Source: Metaphire vulgaris
Lineage: Eukaryota > Annelida > Clitellata > Crassiclitellata > Megascolecidae
Assembly (NCBI GenBank): GCA_018105865.1
Contig: CM030840.1
Span: 7,322,006 to 7,386,005, forward strand
DNA length: 64,000 nucleotides
Reading direction: 5' to 3'
A program made the position numbers and the translations under genes. The number at the start of each line of letters is the position of its first letter. The stretch's first letter is position 1. Under the pieces are notes generated by a model. The model did no database searches. It saw only the letters and a list, made by a program, of their open reading frames with translations, and was not told the origin of the DNA. Below are positions 1-39,922 of this stretch, in pieces.

Positions 1-708
1 ATTAACCTATTTTCCTCATTTAATTGAGATTGAGAACCACTCCTAAACTTTAATATATAAATAGATATATAAGAGGCGCAATAAAATGCTGTAAATACAA
101 ATAAATATTTAATAAATTCCAGTGCAGACTGTACAGTGTACAGTAGGCACAGCGTTAGCAACTAGCTGCAACTAAACGACGTGCCTACAATCTTCATTGG
201 AATTTATTAACGGCTGAGGAGTGAAGCCAAAAGGATTCAGAATAGAATGGACAGAGAAAGAGAGATTCGTTCTCACGGACATTCGATACGCGTGCGTTCA
301 TTAGCGTTCTGAGTTAACTTCGAATGATTTTCAGTCGCGTGTCGTACAACAGAAGACTGAACGAAGAGCGCTTTATTAGTCTATGTCTGCTGTTCTTTTT
401 AAACGTCAATCGAATTCCAGGAATGCATGCCTGACGTTAGTGATTTCGTAAACAGCCGTCACGTATGCACATTGTCAAGCATGCCTGGCCTCTCTCGGCT
501 GCATGAGGCAATGGAATCATTTTGCTAGAATCAACCAATGCATTGACAATTGACTGAAACGCCTACAGCAGTTTCGCCTTGGAGATTATCTCGTTCTTAT
601 AACTAACCCACTTTAACATGAAATTACGTGATCACTTGACAGAGAAAGTGACATTATGAGGCCTGGCGACATTAAATGAAATGAATACATACAACAGAAG
701 ATGGAAGC
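1..708. other. No gene seen
   Basis: I see no open frame with protein character, no splice-bounded exon and no clear repeat in this stretch. On the minus strand it lies downstream of the TGF-beta exon, so it is probably intron or 3' flank of that gene. Confidence 0.4.
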
Positions 709-895
709 CAGGGGCGTAGCCAGGAATTTGATTTGGGAGGGTATAAATATTTTGGGTGGGTGTACATCTTAACTATAAACCACATAAATCATATAAACCA
801 CATATAACCACATGCAAATCACATAAAAAACTTTAAGGCAGACTGATTTTGGGAGGGTATATATACCGATATACCCCCCGTCGCTACGCCCCTGC
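709..895. mobile_element. hAT-like MITE (CAGGGGCGTAGC family)
   Basis: The terminal inverted repeats read CAGGGGCGTAGC at the left and GCTACGCCCCTG at the right. The flanking 8-mers atggaagc and ctggaagc match at 7 of 8, as expected for an old hAT target duplication. There is no coding capacity. The copy at 15560-15718 shares its terminal and internal sequence. Confidence 0.75.
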
Positions 896-1244
896 TGGAA
901 GCGAGTGACATTAGATCGGCGTAAAGCACGTTCTGCATGTATACGCATCAAATGACCATTTAAGAAAGAGCGTCTTACGCGCAAAGAAACCTTCAAGAGT
1001 TATTCAACTGTTAAGATTTGAAGATGTGTGTTAGAAACTCTCCATTTTACTTCCACGGGTAATTTTATCCGCGAATCAATCAGAACTTTAGTTCCTTACA
1101 CTTTGACGATGACATTTATTTAGAAGAAAGTGTGTAGGCCTACTTATCCTGTCATAGGTTATGGGCGTTCTTACGATCAGGGAAAGAAACCATCGTGGTG
1201 GTTCAAGAGAATTGGAACAGCGCCTTAAGTTAACGGTCTAATCA

Positions 1245-1500
1245 AGGGGTGCGCAGGTGACAGTGGTTAATAAATGGTCTAAATCCTACGGTCCGTGGTT
1301 CAACTCCCGGCCGCGGCAGAAATTGGTTGTTTCTGCCCCAAGCGCCCCAGTCGACTTAGCTCAGAATGAGTACATCTTTAACTCGGTGGAAGGAAAGGCG
1401 GCGAGGGAAAGGCTGGCAATCCGCCCTCATTCAGCCGTTGCCATATATAACTTGCCCCTTATTTGACGGGCCCTGATGGCCTATGGGTTGTACCTAATCA
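1245..1500 (+). mobile_element. tRNA-derived SINE, copy 1
   Basis: A tRNA-like head carries an A-box-like ACAGTGGTTA and a B box GGTTCAACTCC. It is followed by a body that matches the copy at 10308-10600 closely (the segment from the B box through 'cattcagccgttgcc'). The two shared Pol III boxes and body define a SINE family. This copy is diverged and no poly-A tail is clear. Confidence 0.7.
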
Positions 1501-1909
1501 TGAAGACTCTAAACAAAATCTAATCCTACGAACAGTGAAGACAGGAAGGAAATTGTTGATTCCGATTTAGCTCAGAGACCTCTTTACTCGGTAATTTCGC
1601 CCTTGTCCTGCTGCGTCATTCCGTCCTCAGTTTATGCCATGAAGATCAATGAAGTTGGACAAAATAACGAAGTCCGCGCCACGCCAAATACAGAAGGCCA
1701 TTTTACTCATTCTGTGCCGATTTTCTATGCAAGAATCATCACGAAAGGAATCCGAACGCACACTTTAGGTGCCTTCTTAGACGAACCTCTTGTATTTTGC
1801 AGCGCTTTGTCTCCTGCATAGAAAGGAGAACTGCACAATGCGAACAACGGACTTACGAAGAGTTTTCTACGAGCGTCGTGGCGCAACTGCCTCGTGGAAA
1901 GGGAGACGC

Positions 1910-2331
1910 CAGAGATGTCCATGGGTCAATATTTTAGAACTTAATCCAACCCAACCCAACAAATCTCAAATCCAACCCAACCCACTCCATGCCTGTAATA
2001 GGGTCACTTGACCCAAACCAACCCACCGTAACACAGTACAATTTCTTAAACCATGACAATCCGACCAAACCCAACCCATGCCGGTAATAGGGTTACTTGA
2101 CCCAACCCAACCCACCGTAACACAGTACAATTTCTTAAACCATGATAATCCAACCCAACTCATGCCGGTAATAGGTTTACTTGACCCAACCCAACCCACC
2201 GTAATACATTACAATTTCTTAAACCATAACTTATTTTCTGGCCCAGCCCAAACTCAACCCATCATTAATATGGAAAAGTCTGACCCGACCCAACCCAACC
2301 CATGGGTTAACCCAGCCCATGGACATCTCTG
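1910..2331. mobile_element. MITE with CAGAGATGTCCATGGG ends and CCAAC-rich core
   Basis: The inverted ends are CAGAGATGTCCATGGG and CCCATGGACATCTCTG, flanked by a perfect 8-bp duplication (ggagacgc at 1902-1909 and 2332-2339), so transposition was hAT-like. The interior is about three imperfect copies of an 80-bp unit rich in CCAACCCAACCC. The open frames here are by-products of the repeat. Related copies lie at 5651-5846 and 34666-34922. Confidence 0.85.
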
Positions 2332-2744
2332 GGAGACGCCCCAAAAGAGACGAATGTATCGACCGAGTTAGACGACGAGGCGACGACGGCGGCGACGGCG
2401 GCGACGACGACGACCTAACAGTTGATCTTCTTATCAGGTGTTATATAGAAGACTAAGTCACTGACGACGCACTATATAGACCGTCGTCAAAACAATAAAC
2501 TGTCACTACAGCTCAGTCTGGTATGCGATACACGGCTGCCATAAATCCGTCGCCGAAGCTTAAATTAGAACGGATAAGACGCTATTGATTCATCAATGCG
2601 AGTATCCAATGACTTTTACGTCTCCCAGTCAGCGTGGAGAGTCATTCGCCCATATTTAACCAAACTGTCAGTTAATGTGAGAGGAGATTATCTTCTGAAA
2701 CTGAATATAAAGTAATTCCTACTGCACACAATGTATCTCATTGT
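2332..2744. other. Non-coding interval with short GGCGAC microsatellite
   Basis: The stretch begins with a short CGACGA/GGCGAC repeat (about 2374-2415). No exon or transposon end is recognised in the rest. Confidence 0.4.
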
Positions 2745-2960
2745 CAGGGCCGCCGAGAGAAATTCCGGGCCCGGAAAAAAAAATTTGCGGGCCCTTAAGA
2801 AAAAATTATCAAGTCTCTGAAAAACCTGACAAGCAAAAAACGTTGTTAATTCTCAAAAAACACCCTGACAAGAAAAAAAACTTTATCGTCACCGGATCTG
2901 GGCCCCTGAAAATTCCATGGGCCCCGGTACAATGTACCAGCTGCACCCCCTCTCCACAGG
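2745..2960. mobile_element. Truncated MITE (CAGGGCC...CCGAGAGAAATTCC family)
   Basis: The left end resembles the element at 43313-43627 (shared 'ccgagagaaattccgggc'). Two copies of a TGACAAG(C)AAAAAA motif lie inside. I found no matching right end, so the boundary at about 2960 is a guess. Confidence 0.5.
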
Positions 2961-3110
2961 CCTGCTCATTGTTTGGATTTGCGGAATTTCGATCTCTAAA
3001 CTCCACCAATGGTGACGTAGCAGAGGATTTCATGATCTCTGCATATGCGTCGCTCTGTCTTTGAGCATAAGATTCGGAATTTGGTTTTCTGTTCAACGCT
3101 CACACTGTTA

Positions 3111-3111
<1 letters not shown>

Positions 3112-3174
<63 letters not shown>
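3112..3174. repeat. (TAA)n microsatellite
   Basis: An almost pure TAA trinucleotide run of about 60 bp, probably seeded by a LINE tail of the kind seen elsewhere in the window. Confidence 0.9.
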
Positions 3175-3176
<2 letters not shown>

Positions 3177-3274
3177 TTTTAAGTGGTTTTAAAGCCTGGT
3201 TTACTGATGTAACCATCTACATTCAACAACCTAGTTTATCTAGATACCACTGAATCCGTTTACTGTTTCAACTG

Positions 3275-3595
3275 TCATCTCCAAACTTCATTTGTCCACA
3301 ACCCTTGCACTAAAAAAAGTTTTTCTTTCTTGCCAACCCTCTGCTTATAACAATTTGCACTTGTGGCCTGTGTGCTGCTATAATGTAAATGAAATAATCG
3401 ATCATATGGCACATCTACTTTCCCAGTCATTATTTTGTATGTTTCTATCAAATCCCCTCTCTCTCTTCTCCTTTCTAATGTTGTCAGTCCACAATATTGA
3501 AGTCTTTTTTCGTAGCTTAAATTATGGCACCCATTGACCATCTTCGTTGCTCGTCTTTGCATTTTTTCTAAAAGTTCTATATCTTTTTTCAAGAA
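3275..3595 (-). pseudogene. LINE reverse transcriptase C-terminal remnant
   Basis: The minus frame contains a series typical of the end of CR1/RTE-like LINE ORF2 proteins: KMQRRATKMV, LSYEKRLQYCGLTTLERRR, then GDLIETYKIMTG. It is open for about 105 residues but has no catalytic core and no 5' half. It is a 5'-truncated dead copy. The flank at 3601-3630 is a short (AAGCC)n run. Confidence 0.8.
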
Positions 3596-4237
3596 TGGAT
3601 TCTAAGCCAAGCCAAGCCAAGCCAAGCCTAGTAAAATGGGAAAGTCATCATTTACGAACTATGTGGAGAAGTGAATGGAAGAAGATCAGGGTAACCAGCA
3701 CCTGAACACCGGGAGGGTCAAAAGAACGATTTATAAGGGCTTCCCAAATATGATTCTAAGGCAAATTCATTTTATTACCAAAGCAACTGACAGTTAAATT
3801 CAAGGTCGAATCTATGCCTCAATAATTGTGTCATTTGCGTAGATCTACTATATAAATTGAAGCTTTGTTGATTGTGAAACGTTTTAGGATCTTAATATTC
3901 GGATATTTCAGTCGAATAAAGACAAATTTCATTGCGTTTGATAGCTTGGAAGCATAAAAGCCAGCGTTTTAACCTGTTAGGGGAGATCCCCACCCAAAAT
4001 CCCAGCACTGACACAAATTTTTGCAATGCACTGTATCTCTTCCCTTTCACCCTAGTCAATACCCCCACCTCCAAAGACCTGGAGTCTGGATAAGACACTG
4101 ATAACAGCTACTACTTGAAGTTAAGTGCTTTATACTGAGCTATAATTAAATCGCAGTAGTATTTTAATCAGCGTCTTAGAAGTGTTGTAAAAATAGTTTT
4201 CGTGCGTACAATAACAGAACCATGCATGTAATCTCAC

Positions 4238-4616
4238 CGGCGTCTCTTTCGGCTGTGAAAATGTAGAACTGTTTGGCGAGCTCTTCTTCGCTGCTTCGCG
4301 TGGCGTTGTGCGTCTTGGCGCTCAGCTGAAGATAAGTCTCTTCGTAGATCTCGACGATCCTTCGTCTCTCCGTTTCGTTTCTTGTTTGCGTCTTCTCTAG
4401 ACTAGGAGCGTTTCTCATTCCAAGTTTAGTCAGAATCTCAGTCTTGATGGCATCGACGCGTTCGTTCGTCAGCGGAGGTTGGCGCTGGGGTGTTGATCTG
4501 GACGGCGGGGCGTCGGTCATCGACCCTGCTGAGCTGTGACAGCGGCAGGCTCGACTGACGACTGCCAAGAACAAAACGAGACCGATTTTCATCAGTTGAT
4601 GATGTCTGTAGGTCAT
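4238..4616 (-). CDS. TGF-beta ligand, first coding exon
   Basis: This exon encodes the N-terminus of a secreted TGF-beta family growth factor. A hydrophobic signal peptide starts either at Met1 (4616) or, more likely, at the internal Met that begins MKIGLVLFLAVVS. Next comes a short Cys-rich CRC segment and the latency-peptide signature ERVDAIKTEILTKLGM, which matches the RIEAIRGQILSKL straitjacket helix of canonical TGF-beta propeptides. The following EIYEETYLQL and EEELAKQFY match the 'IYNSTRDLLQ...EEYYAKEVY' part of vertebrate TGFB exon 1. The exon ends GACGCCG at a GTGAGA donor, in phase 1. The mature cystine-knot domain is not in the window, so further exons should lie beyond position 1. 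A BMP or activin relative is less likely because the helix is of TGFB type. Confidence 0.85.
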
Positions 4617-4879
4617 AATAGAGCACCTTCGTCAACCTCGGCATTCGATCGCCTCGATATCGTGCGCCAAACAGCCTCTCAGTCCATCTGTGTTCATTAT
4701 TTCGGGTCGTAATTTAAAACTTAGGATTAATAGGGTCCTACTTAAAATTGTCTGATCATCGTCATCATGAAAATGTCTCAAGAGATTGGATCTACCGGAT
4801 AATAATACTGCGCCAAATTCCAATGAGTGATTCTGTAGCCGATGATGTAGGCCTATTAATGAATCGAGTGGTTTAATTC

Positions 4880-5200
4880 CTTAGAGAAGTCGATTTCACT
4901 CGATCATTCTATTATCAATCGTCCTTCTTATTCTCAGTTTCAATCGACGTGTCGTCATAGTCATTTCATTGATGCTGCAAAGAGTCTGTCGTCGTCGTCG
5001 TCGTCCTTGCTCATTCCTCTCAACTGATGAGAGACCGAGTTGTCGAATTCTTTTAGACGTCGTCCAATGGCAGCGCGTCTCAACGCCGACACTCGCGTGA
5101 CAACGGATATTTGTAGCTCACGTACTTGACTAAAGACGTCATAGGCGTCCAATGACAAACCCACAACGAACCCGAAGTTCAAGTACCGGTTGTATATATA
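4880..5200 (-). promoter_or_regulatory. Possible promoter/5' leader of the TGF-beta gene
   Basis: The DNA 250-600 bp upstream of the TGF-beta start is more CpG-rich than its surroundings. Read on the minus strand it holds two CATTGG (inverted CCAAT) boxes and CRE-like TGACGTC within about 100 bp. It is also openly translatable, so an upstream coding exon cannot be excluded. The promoter assignment is inference from position and motifs. Confidence 0.35.
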
Positions 5201-5650
5201 TACACACATGTATATATACATGTGTATATATATGCATACATGTAGGCCTATATATATATCTATATAAAAACAGTGGAATGTTTTAACGGTTGGCAACACT
5301 GTTCAATGGCCAAAACTTTATATTAGAGACCATTCAGTAGTTGCGAGGAGGCGACTTACTTGGTTTAAGGCTGTTATTGTTGAAGGCCAGTCGTCGTCAT
5401 GTTTGTTTAATGGGAGAATTTGGGTTGACGCCCATCCTATATACTGCAATCTGTGTGCTTTGGTGTTTTGGTCAACGACGAACCACTTCAACTCTTCGTA
5501 ATAAGATTTCCTTTTTGGATCGAACACATCAGCGCCCTGCATTTAACTTCCACCGTCATTCTTGTCTATTGTTGATGAAATAACACAAACCTTTCCCATA
5601 GATATCTTAAGAAAGGTTGAGCGCCCAAGAATAAGCAGCCACTGTCGTAC

Positions 5651-5846
5651 CAGAGATGTCCACGGGTTGGGTTAAATCATGGGTTGGGTTGAGTTGAGTT
5701 GGGTCAGACTTTTCCATAATAATGGTGGGTTGGGTTGGGTCAAGTAACACTATTACCGGCATGAGTAGGGTTGGGTTGGGTTGGGTTGGAGATTTTGTGG
5801 GTTGGGTTGGATTGGGTTCTAAAAAATGGACCCATGGATAACTCTG
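5651..5846. mobile_element. MITE, CAGAGATGTCC family, copy 2
   Basis: Ends CAGAGATGTCCACGGG and CCCATGGATAACTCTG bound a GGGTTGGGTTGGG-rich core that is the reverse complement of the core at 1910-2331. The flanks tgtcgtac and tgtcgtat match at 7 of 8. Confidence 0.8.
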
Positions 5847-6117
5847 TGTCGTATTGCTTTACAAAGCGCTGTATAAATCTACGAGATTTTACTTACTTAC
5901 TTACTTACACAGTGCAAAGGCTTAAACAATTTCGTTCTGCTTAAAAAGCTATCTGCTACGGCAGTTGCGACGCATTTGCCGTTTGAGTTCATCATGTGCC
6001 TTATGCGGTGACGCAAACCTGGTCAGAAAAACGGCCGTATCCTAATTTCTCCCCGACCGTACGCAATTTTAAAACAATTTAAACTTCTAAAATTTCAAAA
6101 CTCATAGTCTCCATCAC

Positions 6118-6640
6118 TGCCTACAACGACAGTCAAGCATTTATTTGCTAACATCTCTGACACTGGGTTCCCGTCAAACAGTGTTTATTCTAGGTCTGTT
6201 TTTTTTTTGGGGGGGGGGGGTAATTCCGCCCTCCCAAAGTTTTTTAAAATCTCCCCAAAATGTATATGTTGGCTTGGGGATGGAAATCCCCTCCCCACCC
6301 CAAAAGCGTGGAGAGACAAATCTTGTCCCCCAAACATTTCAAACTCCCCCTCCCCAATGTCAAGGTGGCTAGAATAAACACTGCCGTCAAAACACCGAAG
6401 TTAAGCCAAGTACGAGCCGCGCAGGTGCGGACCGTGCTTAATTAGGTGACCAGCCGGGATCGCGTCGTGGTGTCGGCGGGCAACCAAACCGATTAATCTC
6501 CTAGGAGCGGATAAATTGGTAGCTGCGTTTAGATGCGAAGGTAAAACGCGGGTCTAGAGAAAGCAGTGGCAGACTATTCTTGATAAATGACATAAACCAC
6601 TTGCGTCGCTGCTTGCCTAGTGCTTGGAGATCAGCGTCTG
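6118..6640 (+). mobile_element. 5S rRNA-derived SINE, interrupted by a MITE
   Basis: The segment ACACCGAAGTTAAGC and the downstream GTGACCAGCCGGGA...GGTGTCGGCGGGC are recognisable 5S rRNA, with a diverged 5' part at 6118-6178. A 205-bp MITE (6179-6383) splits the 5S head; removing it and one copy of its duplication restores continuity. The body after 6490 (GCGAAGGTAAAAC, TCTAGAGAAAGCA, ACTTGCGTCGCTGCTTGCCT) recurs behind a tRNA-like head at 12552-12790 and as a fragment near 26871. A 5S head on a repeated body is the SINE3 architecture. Confidence 0.75.
6179..6383. mobile_element. hAT-like MITE inside the 5S-headed SINE
   Basis: Inverted ends CAGTGTTTATTCTAG and CTAGAATAAACACTG are flanked by a perfect 8-bp duplication, ccgtcaaa, at 6171-6178 and 6384-6391. 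The interior has poly-T and poly-G runs and no gene. It inserted after the SINE. Confidence 0.9.
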
Positions 6641-7082
6641 ACCCTACGCTCGTTCGGGTACGGTACTATAACTGTGCCTTTACTACACTCGTTTTTTTTG
6701 CTCGTTTTGTCTTATAACTTAAAGAAACGTCAATAATTTTTAACATTTATTCTTTTTACTAGTTGCTCGAGCGACCAAAATTGGGGCTGAAAGTATCTTT
6801 GTTAGGTTCTTTTTTATGAAAAGAGGCTCTCTGCTAAGACGGACTCGGTACTGCATGCTATGCTTGGATCAAGCAGGTATCTTAAGTGAGATGTCCTGAT
6901 CTGAAGTCTCATGATCTCAGATTGTCCATCCACTTTTCCTGGGTCTTCCCCTGTCTCTGTGTCCTTGCATTTAAGTGTGGAGTGCCTTGTATGGTAGCAT
7001 CCTTTCATCCAATCTATATTGACGTATCCATACTATTTAAGTCTTCTCCTTCTAATTGTATACATGCTTGTATCGTTTAGGC

Positions 7083-7430
7083 CAGCGGTTCTCAACCTTT
7101 TTAGTGCCGCGACCCTTTTAATTCAATTACCCATGATGTGGCGACCCCCAACGGTAAAATTATTTTCGTTCACAATGTAAGCTGCTAAAAATAATAATGC
7201 TACGACAATCAAAATGTTCGAAATCGTTATTATTTAATTGTCTCAATGTCTATCCTCGAATGACAATATTATTATAGTAAAACAACTAGTACGTCGTAAC
7301 TACCACTGAGGAAATTTTGTACAATAACAAGAAAAGAGACAACCCCATATTTTTGATGGTCTCGGGCGACCCCTGGCAAATCGTCATTCGACCCCCTTGG
7401 GGGTCGCGACCCACAGGTTGAGAACCGCTG
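7083..7430. mobile_element. hAT-like MITE (CAGCGGTTCTCAACC family)
   Basis: The ends CAGCGGTTCTCAACCT and AGGTTGAGAACCGCTG with adjacent GCGACCC/GGGTCGC blocks are typical of widespread hAT MITEs. The flanks gtttaggc and gtttaggg match at 7 of 8. Confidence 0.9.
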
Positions 7431-7439
7431 GTTTAGGGG

Positions 7440-7703
7440 AATGTCTTGTATCTTCATTTCTCATTTTCTGCTTCATGAAGACCCCGTTGACTGGTCGTTT
7501 CGGCCAACATCAGTCTGTGTTCGTCCGTCTCCTTCATGCTCCGTGTCTCTGCACCGTATAATATTCGTGGGAGTAGACCCACATGTACCATGGTGTTGTA
7601 CTCGTATATTTTGACTTTGGTGTTTATGCTTATGTCATTGTTGCTCCAGACTCCGTAAGAAGGAGCTGTTGGTGTTCTCCTGTCTCTTCCTCCCTCAGTT
7701 TTG

Positions 7704-7752
<49 letters not shown>

Positions 7753-8420
7753 GCCGTGGGCTTATCGCCCGTTGGTGTATAATGCCATCTCCACAGTTTT
7801 CTGCCATTCTTTTCTGTCCGTTGCTCTGTGGCTAAGATCCTGTAAACTGCTTCCACACCATTCTTCAATATCATCACACCATTCCTCGTGTGGTCTCCCT
7901 CTCTTATTGGTACCCTCCATTATTCCAAACATTAGAACTTTGATCTTTCTGTCCTCTCATTCTGCATATGAGTCCAAAAAGATGGAGTTTCCTTTGTTTT
8001 ACTCTTTCCAGCATGATTTGTTTGGGCTGAATTCTCCTGTATAGTTCTTCATTTGTGATTTTTTCGACCCATCCGATTCGTAGTATTTTTCTATAACATT
8101 TTCTTCCAAAGGCTAGTATATTTCTTTCCAAGTCTCAGTTTTGATGCATCTGAAGAATAGAAATTATGTGAACCTTGCTCGGGTCATTAGCGAACACCTT
8201 ATAAGTGGAAGTGGACCACAATATTGTATTGTTGTGTCGTAGATAGGTACATTTATTTCTGTCCTCCAATAATCTGGTACTGTTTCGGCACAAACAAATT
8301 TTGTTAAAAAGGTCGCGGAGCAGCCCTGTCGTTGTTTCTCCATCTACTTTCAACAGCTCTGCTGATATGTCATCTATTCCTATGATCTTTTACGTTTTTT
8401 CGTTTCTTTTATCGCCTCTT
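7440..8420 (-). pseudogene. Decayed LINE ORF2 (reverse transcriptase region)
   Basis: Reading down the minus strand, an upstream part has LLKVDGETTTGLLRDLFNKI (8353-8290), a C-terminal part has ILRIGWVEKITNEELYRRI (about 8090-8030), and a third segment has KVKIYEYNTMV and LYGAETRSMKETDEHRL (about 7640-7500). These are hallmarks of the endonuclease/reverse-transcriptase ORF of non-LTR elements. Frames are broken, their order is disturbed, and a (CAT)n tract at 7703-7752 interrupts the copy. It is not functional. Confidence 0.8.
7703..7752. repeat. (CAT)n microsatellite
   Basis: About 16 perfect ATC/CAT units embedded in the decayed LINE. Confidence 0.9.
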
Positions 8421-8641
8421 CTACCCCTTCTTTCAGTATGTTTCCCGCGGTTTCGAGGAGGTGCATGATTGTTGCAAGGTCAGCTGGAGAAGCATTTGCT
8501 GCCTTTTGGTATCATGCAGATCAGATGAAAACAGATACGCAGCGTCACAAGACCTATGCAGAAATAAAAGAAGCAAGACGCAGAGAGGAATGGAAACAAT
8601 GGAGCCCTGAACCTGTCCCAGGACAGAGAACATGATGAGAT

Positions 8642-9411
8642 CAGGGTTTCCCAAACATTTTGGAACCGCGACCCACTTCAGCGGTGTTGCAACGTGCCGT
8701 GACCCTTATCATAGCAAGTAATTTAAGAAATGCATGGGGCCATCTGGCGAACGTTACTTGAAAAGAATCTTTTGAGTTTTGAATAAATGGCAATACAAAA
8801 GCTCTGTTTCAATTCGAATGAAAATATGGTAAATATAATTAGGCAAAATTACTCATATTTTTGCCAAATATAAGACAAAATGAGAGAAATACATATTGAA
8901 AATTATCTTCCATAAAATTTTGTCAGAAACATACCTTTATTACGCGTCTTAAAAATCCTAGGAGTATGGTAAAATCGCTTAACCACGAGGTGTTAACAAG
9001 CAGCAAAAAGATTCCGTATTGTTAGTGGAGTTTCAGCGCAAAATGGTCTAAATACGCTTTCCTTGCGTTTTTGCGAAATGAGGTTATCTTTAAAAAGTAC
9101 TAGGCCTATAGGCGAGGGTTTCCCAAACTTGCTGGAATTGAGACCCACTTCAGCGGCTTTGTAATATGCCGCGACCCTGCAAACGTATTGTCAACTGAAA
9201 TTGGATAAAACACTAGGGGCCTAATCATTTTAAAATGGGCTAAGCAGCCCTATAAATTTCATAAAACCTAAGTCTACTTTCAAGACCTGTGACAGTGTGG
9301 TATTGGTTAGAAAAGGACACGTTTGAATCTAATTTCGCGCTACCCCGCGACCCACTAGACTGATCCCTGCGACCCACTTTTAGATCGTGAGCCACAGTTT
9401 GGGAAACACTG
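8642..9411. mobile_element. Two nested or adjacent hAT-like MITEs
   Basis: A left end CAGGGTTTCCCAAAC lies at 8642 and a right end GTTTGGGAAACACTG at 9397-9411. A second left end (GAGGGTTTCCCAAAC with ACCCACTTCAGCGG) lies at about 9113. All carry GCGACCC-type subterminal blocks. The first copy has lost its right end and I could not define a target duplication. Confidence 0.7.
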
Positions 9412-10307
9412 ATGTATAGTCTATAGACGAACTAATGATCAGAAGCGTTTTTGATTCATCGTACGATTCCACTGTAAGTGCTCAATCATCACGTTGTTTG
9501 AAAGACGCAGATGATTTAGACCTGACATTCATCAGAAAGTCTGTTGGTAGTTCGAAGATAGACAACAAGGTGATCCATTCCAGGCAGAATTTAAACACCT
9601 TGCTACATCATACATGCAACCTGTTCGTTTGACCACCTTCAATTATATGGCATATGACAACGACGACGACGATAGCGACGACGATAGAGGCGATTTTTAT
9701 GAAAGTAACGTTACAGCCGACAATAAGTAACACATGTTTGACTTTGATCAAAATTAATTGTCTTTTTATTATAATAAGCAAATTTGTTTCTCAAAAGCGA
9801 AAGTCGACAAAACGTATGTATGAAGTTTGAAATATGTTATGACACCGGTTTTTGAGAAATACTTGCATAATATTATTAAATTAGTCTCTTAAGTTTTCCG
9901 TGCTTTTGATTCCATTTGCAAAGACTCGCAACCACTCGGTGAAATACAGAGCCAATAATTGAATAATTCAAGGACCAGTCATTGAACATGATTCTACATC
10001 ATTTACAAAATAGCGAATCTTTCCTGTGTCTAACGGGTAGGAAAAAGCCAAACTTAACCGTCATGCTTGACTGGTAAACAGCTAGTTAAGTATATATAGT
10101 TCAGGTTTTAGGCTTTTGCTAAATACAATGCACACACTTTTATTGCTAGCCGCCTTTCAGGCGTTTCGTTATCAAAGAACAAAAATCCATATATAATTGT
10201 GTCAAAATTCAAACTTATAAAAGAAAATTAGTCAAGCAATTAGTCAAGCTATGTAATTCAACGTTCATTTAGGTAAGCCGGAGCATCTGTCGACACAGAC
10301 ATATAAT
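9412..10307. other. No gene recognised
   Basis: AT-rich DNA with a short GACGAC repeat at about 9658-9690. The short open frame at 9435-9632 resembles no family known to me and has no splice context. Confidence 0.4.
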
Positions 10308-10600
10308 GTGCGCGGTGGAACAGTGGTTAGCACGCTGGTCTGCCTTGGTTCAACTCCCGGCCGTGGCAGAAACTTTTTCGGGTGTTTCAGTCCCAAGCGC
10401 CCCCAGTCGACTCAGCTTAGCTGAATGAGTACATCGGGTGTTAACTTGGTGGAAGGAAAGGCGGTGAGGGAAAGGCTGGCGATCGCCCTCATTCAGCCGT
10501 TGCCGTATATACCTGAAGGCGCTAACCCTTCGGTTCTCCGACGGACCCGCGCTTATGAGATGCTCTCTTGGAGTTGTATCTTACTTGTTTATTAATGTTG
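10308..10600 (+). mobile_element. tRNA-derived SINE, copy 2
   Basis: The head GCGCGGTGGAACAGTGGTTA, with A box GTGGTTAGCACGCTGG, and the B box GGTTCAACTCC are well preserved. The body matches copy 1 (1245-1500). The better preservation marks it as the younger copy. The 3' boundary is approximate. Confidence 0.8.
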
Positions 10601-11198
10601 GGTTAAATCGCTAGGTGGCGGTTGTAGCGAGGGGCCTTGGACTCTTCCGTTGTGCTGAGCATGCATATAGTTGATTTGGATTTTCTGTTTAATAAATCGT
10701 CAAATATCTTATCTCTTTCGCAATATCGCGCCCACGACCCTCAACAACACATATAAAATATAATCATACTGAAATCATACTGATAAGATATGGCAGTTAT
10801 GAATGCAGTTCAATATATATTCTGAAAGACATGTAAGTCTGCATGCACTGAATTACGAAGCTCTTTAAATTTTGCAAGAAACATAAGACTCCACAAATCA
10901 TAATATTACAGTAAGTCTGAGTGTAGGCAATTCATAAGCACCACGCTGAAGGCAGCATATCATGTCAATTTCAAATAATAAGCATTATAATCAATAGTTT
11001 GCAGTAACGTTGGCAAAAAGGCTCTTTGCTACTTTCATAGCTTCACAATAGGCCTAATAACATAGAGCCTAACTAAATTCATCTGAAACTGCTAAAAACC
11101 CGTTGGAACTAATGCTGACAAAAATGTACGGAACGCATTTATACATTCGACTTGCATATTTTTGAAACGCAGTTGATAAAATTTCAGAGTAGAAGAAA
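10601..11198. other. No gene recognised
   Basis: AT-rich sequence 3' of the GLIS stop codon on the minus strand. It may be 3' flank. I see no exon or repeat end. Confidence 0.35.
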
Positions 11199-11466
11199 CA
11201 GTGGCGTAGCAATACGCTCGGGGGCCCTTGGCGAAAAACGGGTAGGGGCCCTTTCCAGAGACGATGTAACAAGTTTGCGAAAATCTTGTCGACCTTTTTT
11301 TTGCTTGTCAGTCATGTCGACGACCTTTTTTATTTCGCTTGTCAGTCCAGTCCTGTGTTGACGACCTTTTTTGCTTGACGACTTTACAACTTTGTAAAAA
11401 AAAATTTTGCTCGGGTCGGGGCCCTTGGCATTTGGCTAGGTCGTCCATATGGCTGCTACGCCTCTG
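11199..11466. mobile_element. MITE (CAGTGGCGTAGC family), copy a
   Basis: CAGTGGCGTAGC at the left and GCTACGCCTCTG at the right bound 268 bp. The interior has two copies of TTTTTTTGCTTGTCAG and two GGGGCCCTTGGC blocks in inverted order. The flanks agaagaaa and agaagtct are only weakly alike. Confidence 0.7.
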
Positions 11467-11962
11467 AGAAGTCTCTGCAGAAAAACCGCAATTCGAAAGT
11501 TGAACTTCCGATGCCTAGTCGTCGCTTTCCAGAGGCTGTTGACATCAATGACAAATTCGAAAAGAAGTGATTCACGTGTAATCGATTGGAGTGCTGTGAA
11601 TTTGTCGAGGCACTTTTTGCGTCGTCGAGCGTTAAAGAGTCGAATTCTTTTGAACTAAAAGTCGCTAAAACCTAAAAACAGATCACGGAAGAGGTGACAA
11701 CGGAAATCATATTTTGACTTGTATTTTCCTTCTATCCGGGGCCAAGCACCGATTCCCACCACCTCCCCCGCCCAATTCTATTCCACCTGGGTCCAAGGAG
11801 TCTAGATGAAACACTTGACATTGACAGCCCCTGTAATTATGGGACGCCACCGGACACAATTATTCCTGTTATAGCCTGTTATAAATTTTAGAAAAACTAA
11901 TCAGATTAGGCCATAATTACATTACGCTAGGGTCGATCGAGGCTGCTAAGCAGAAAGACCGA

Positions 11963-39922
<27,960 letters not shown>

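Noticed and set aside
4961..5193. Coding exon RYLNFGFVVGLSLDAYDVFS upstream of the TGF-beta ATG
   Set aside because: The frame is open but has no known similarity; CCAAT and CRE-like motifs make promoter/leader the better reading, at low confidence.
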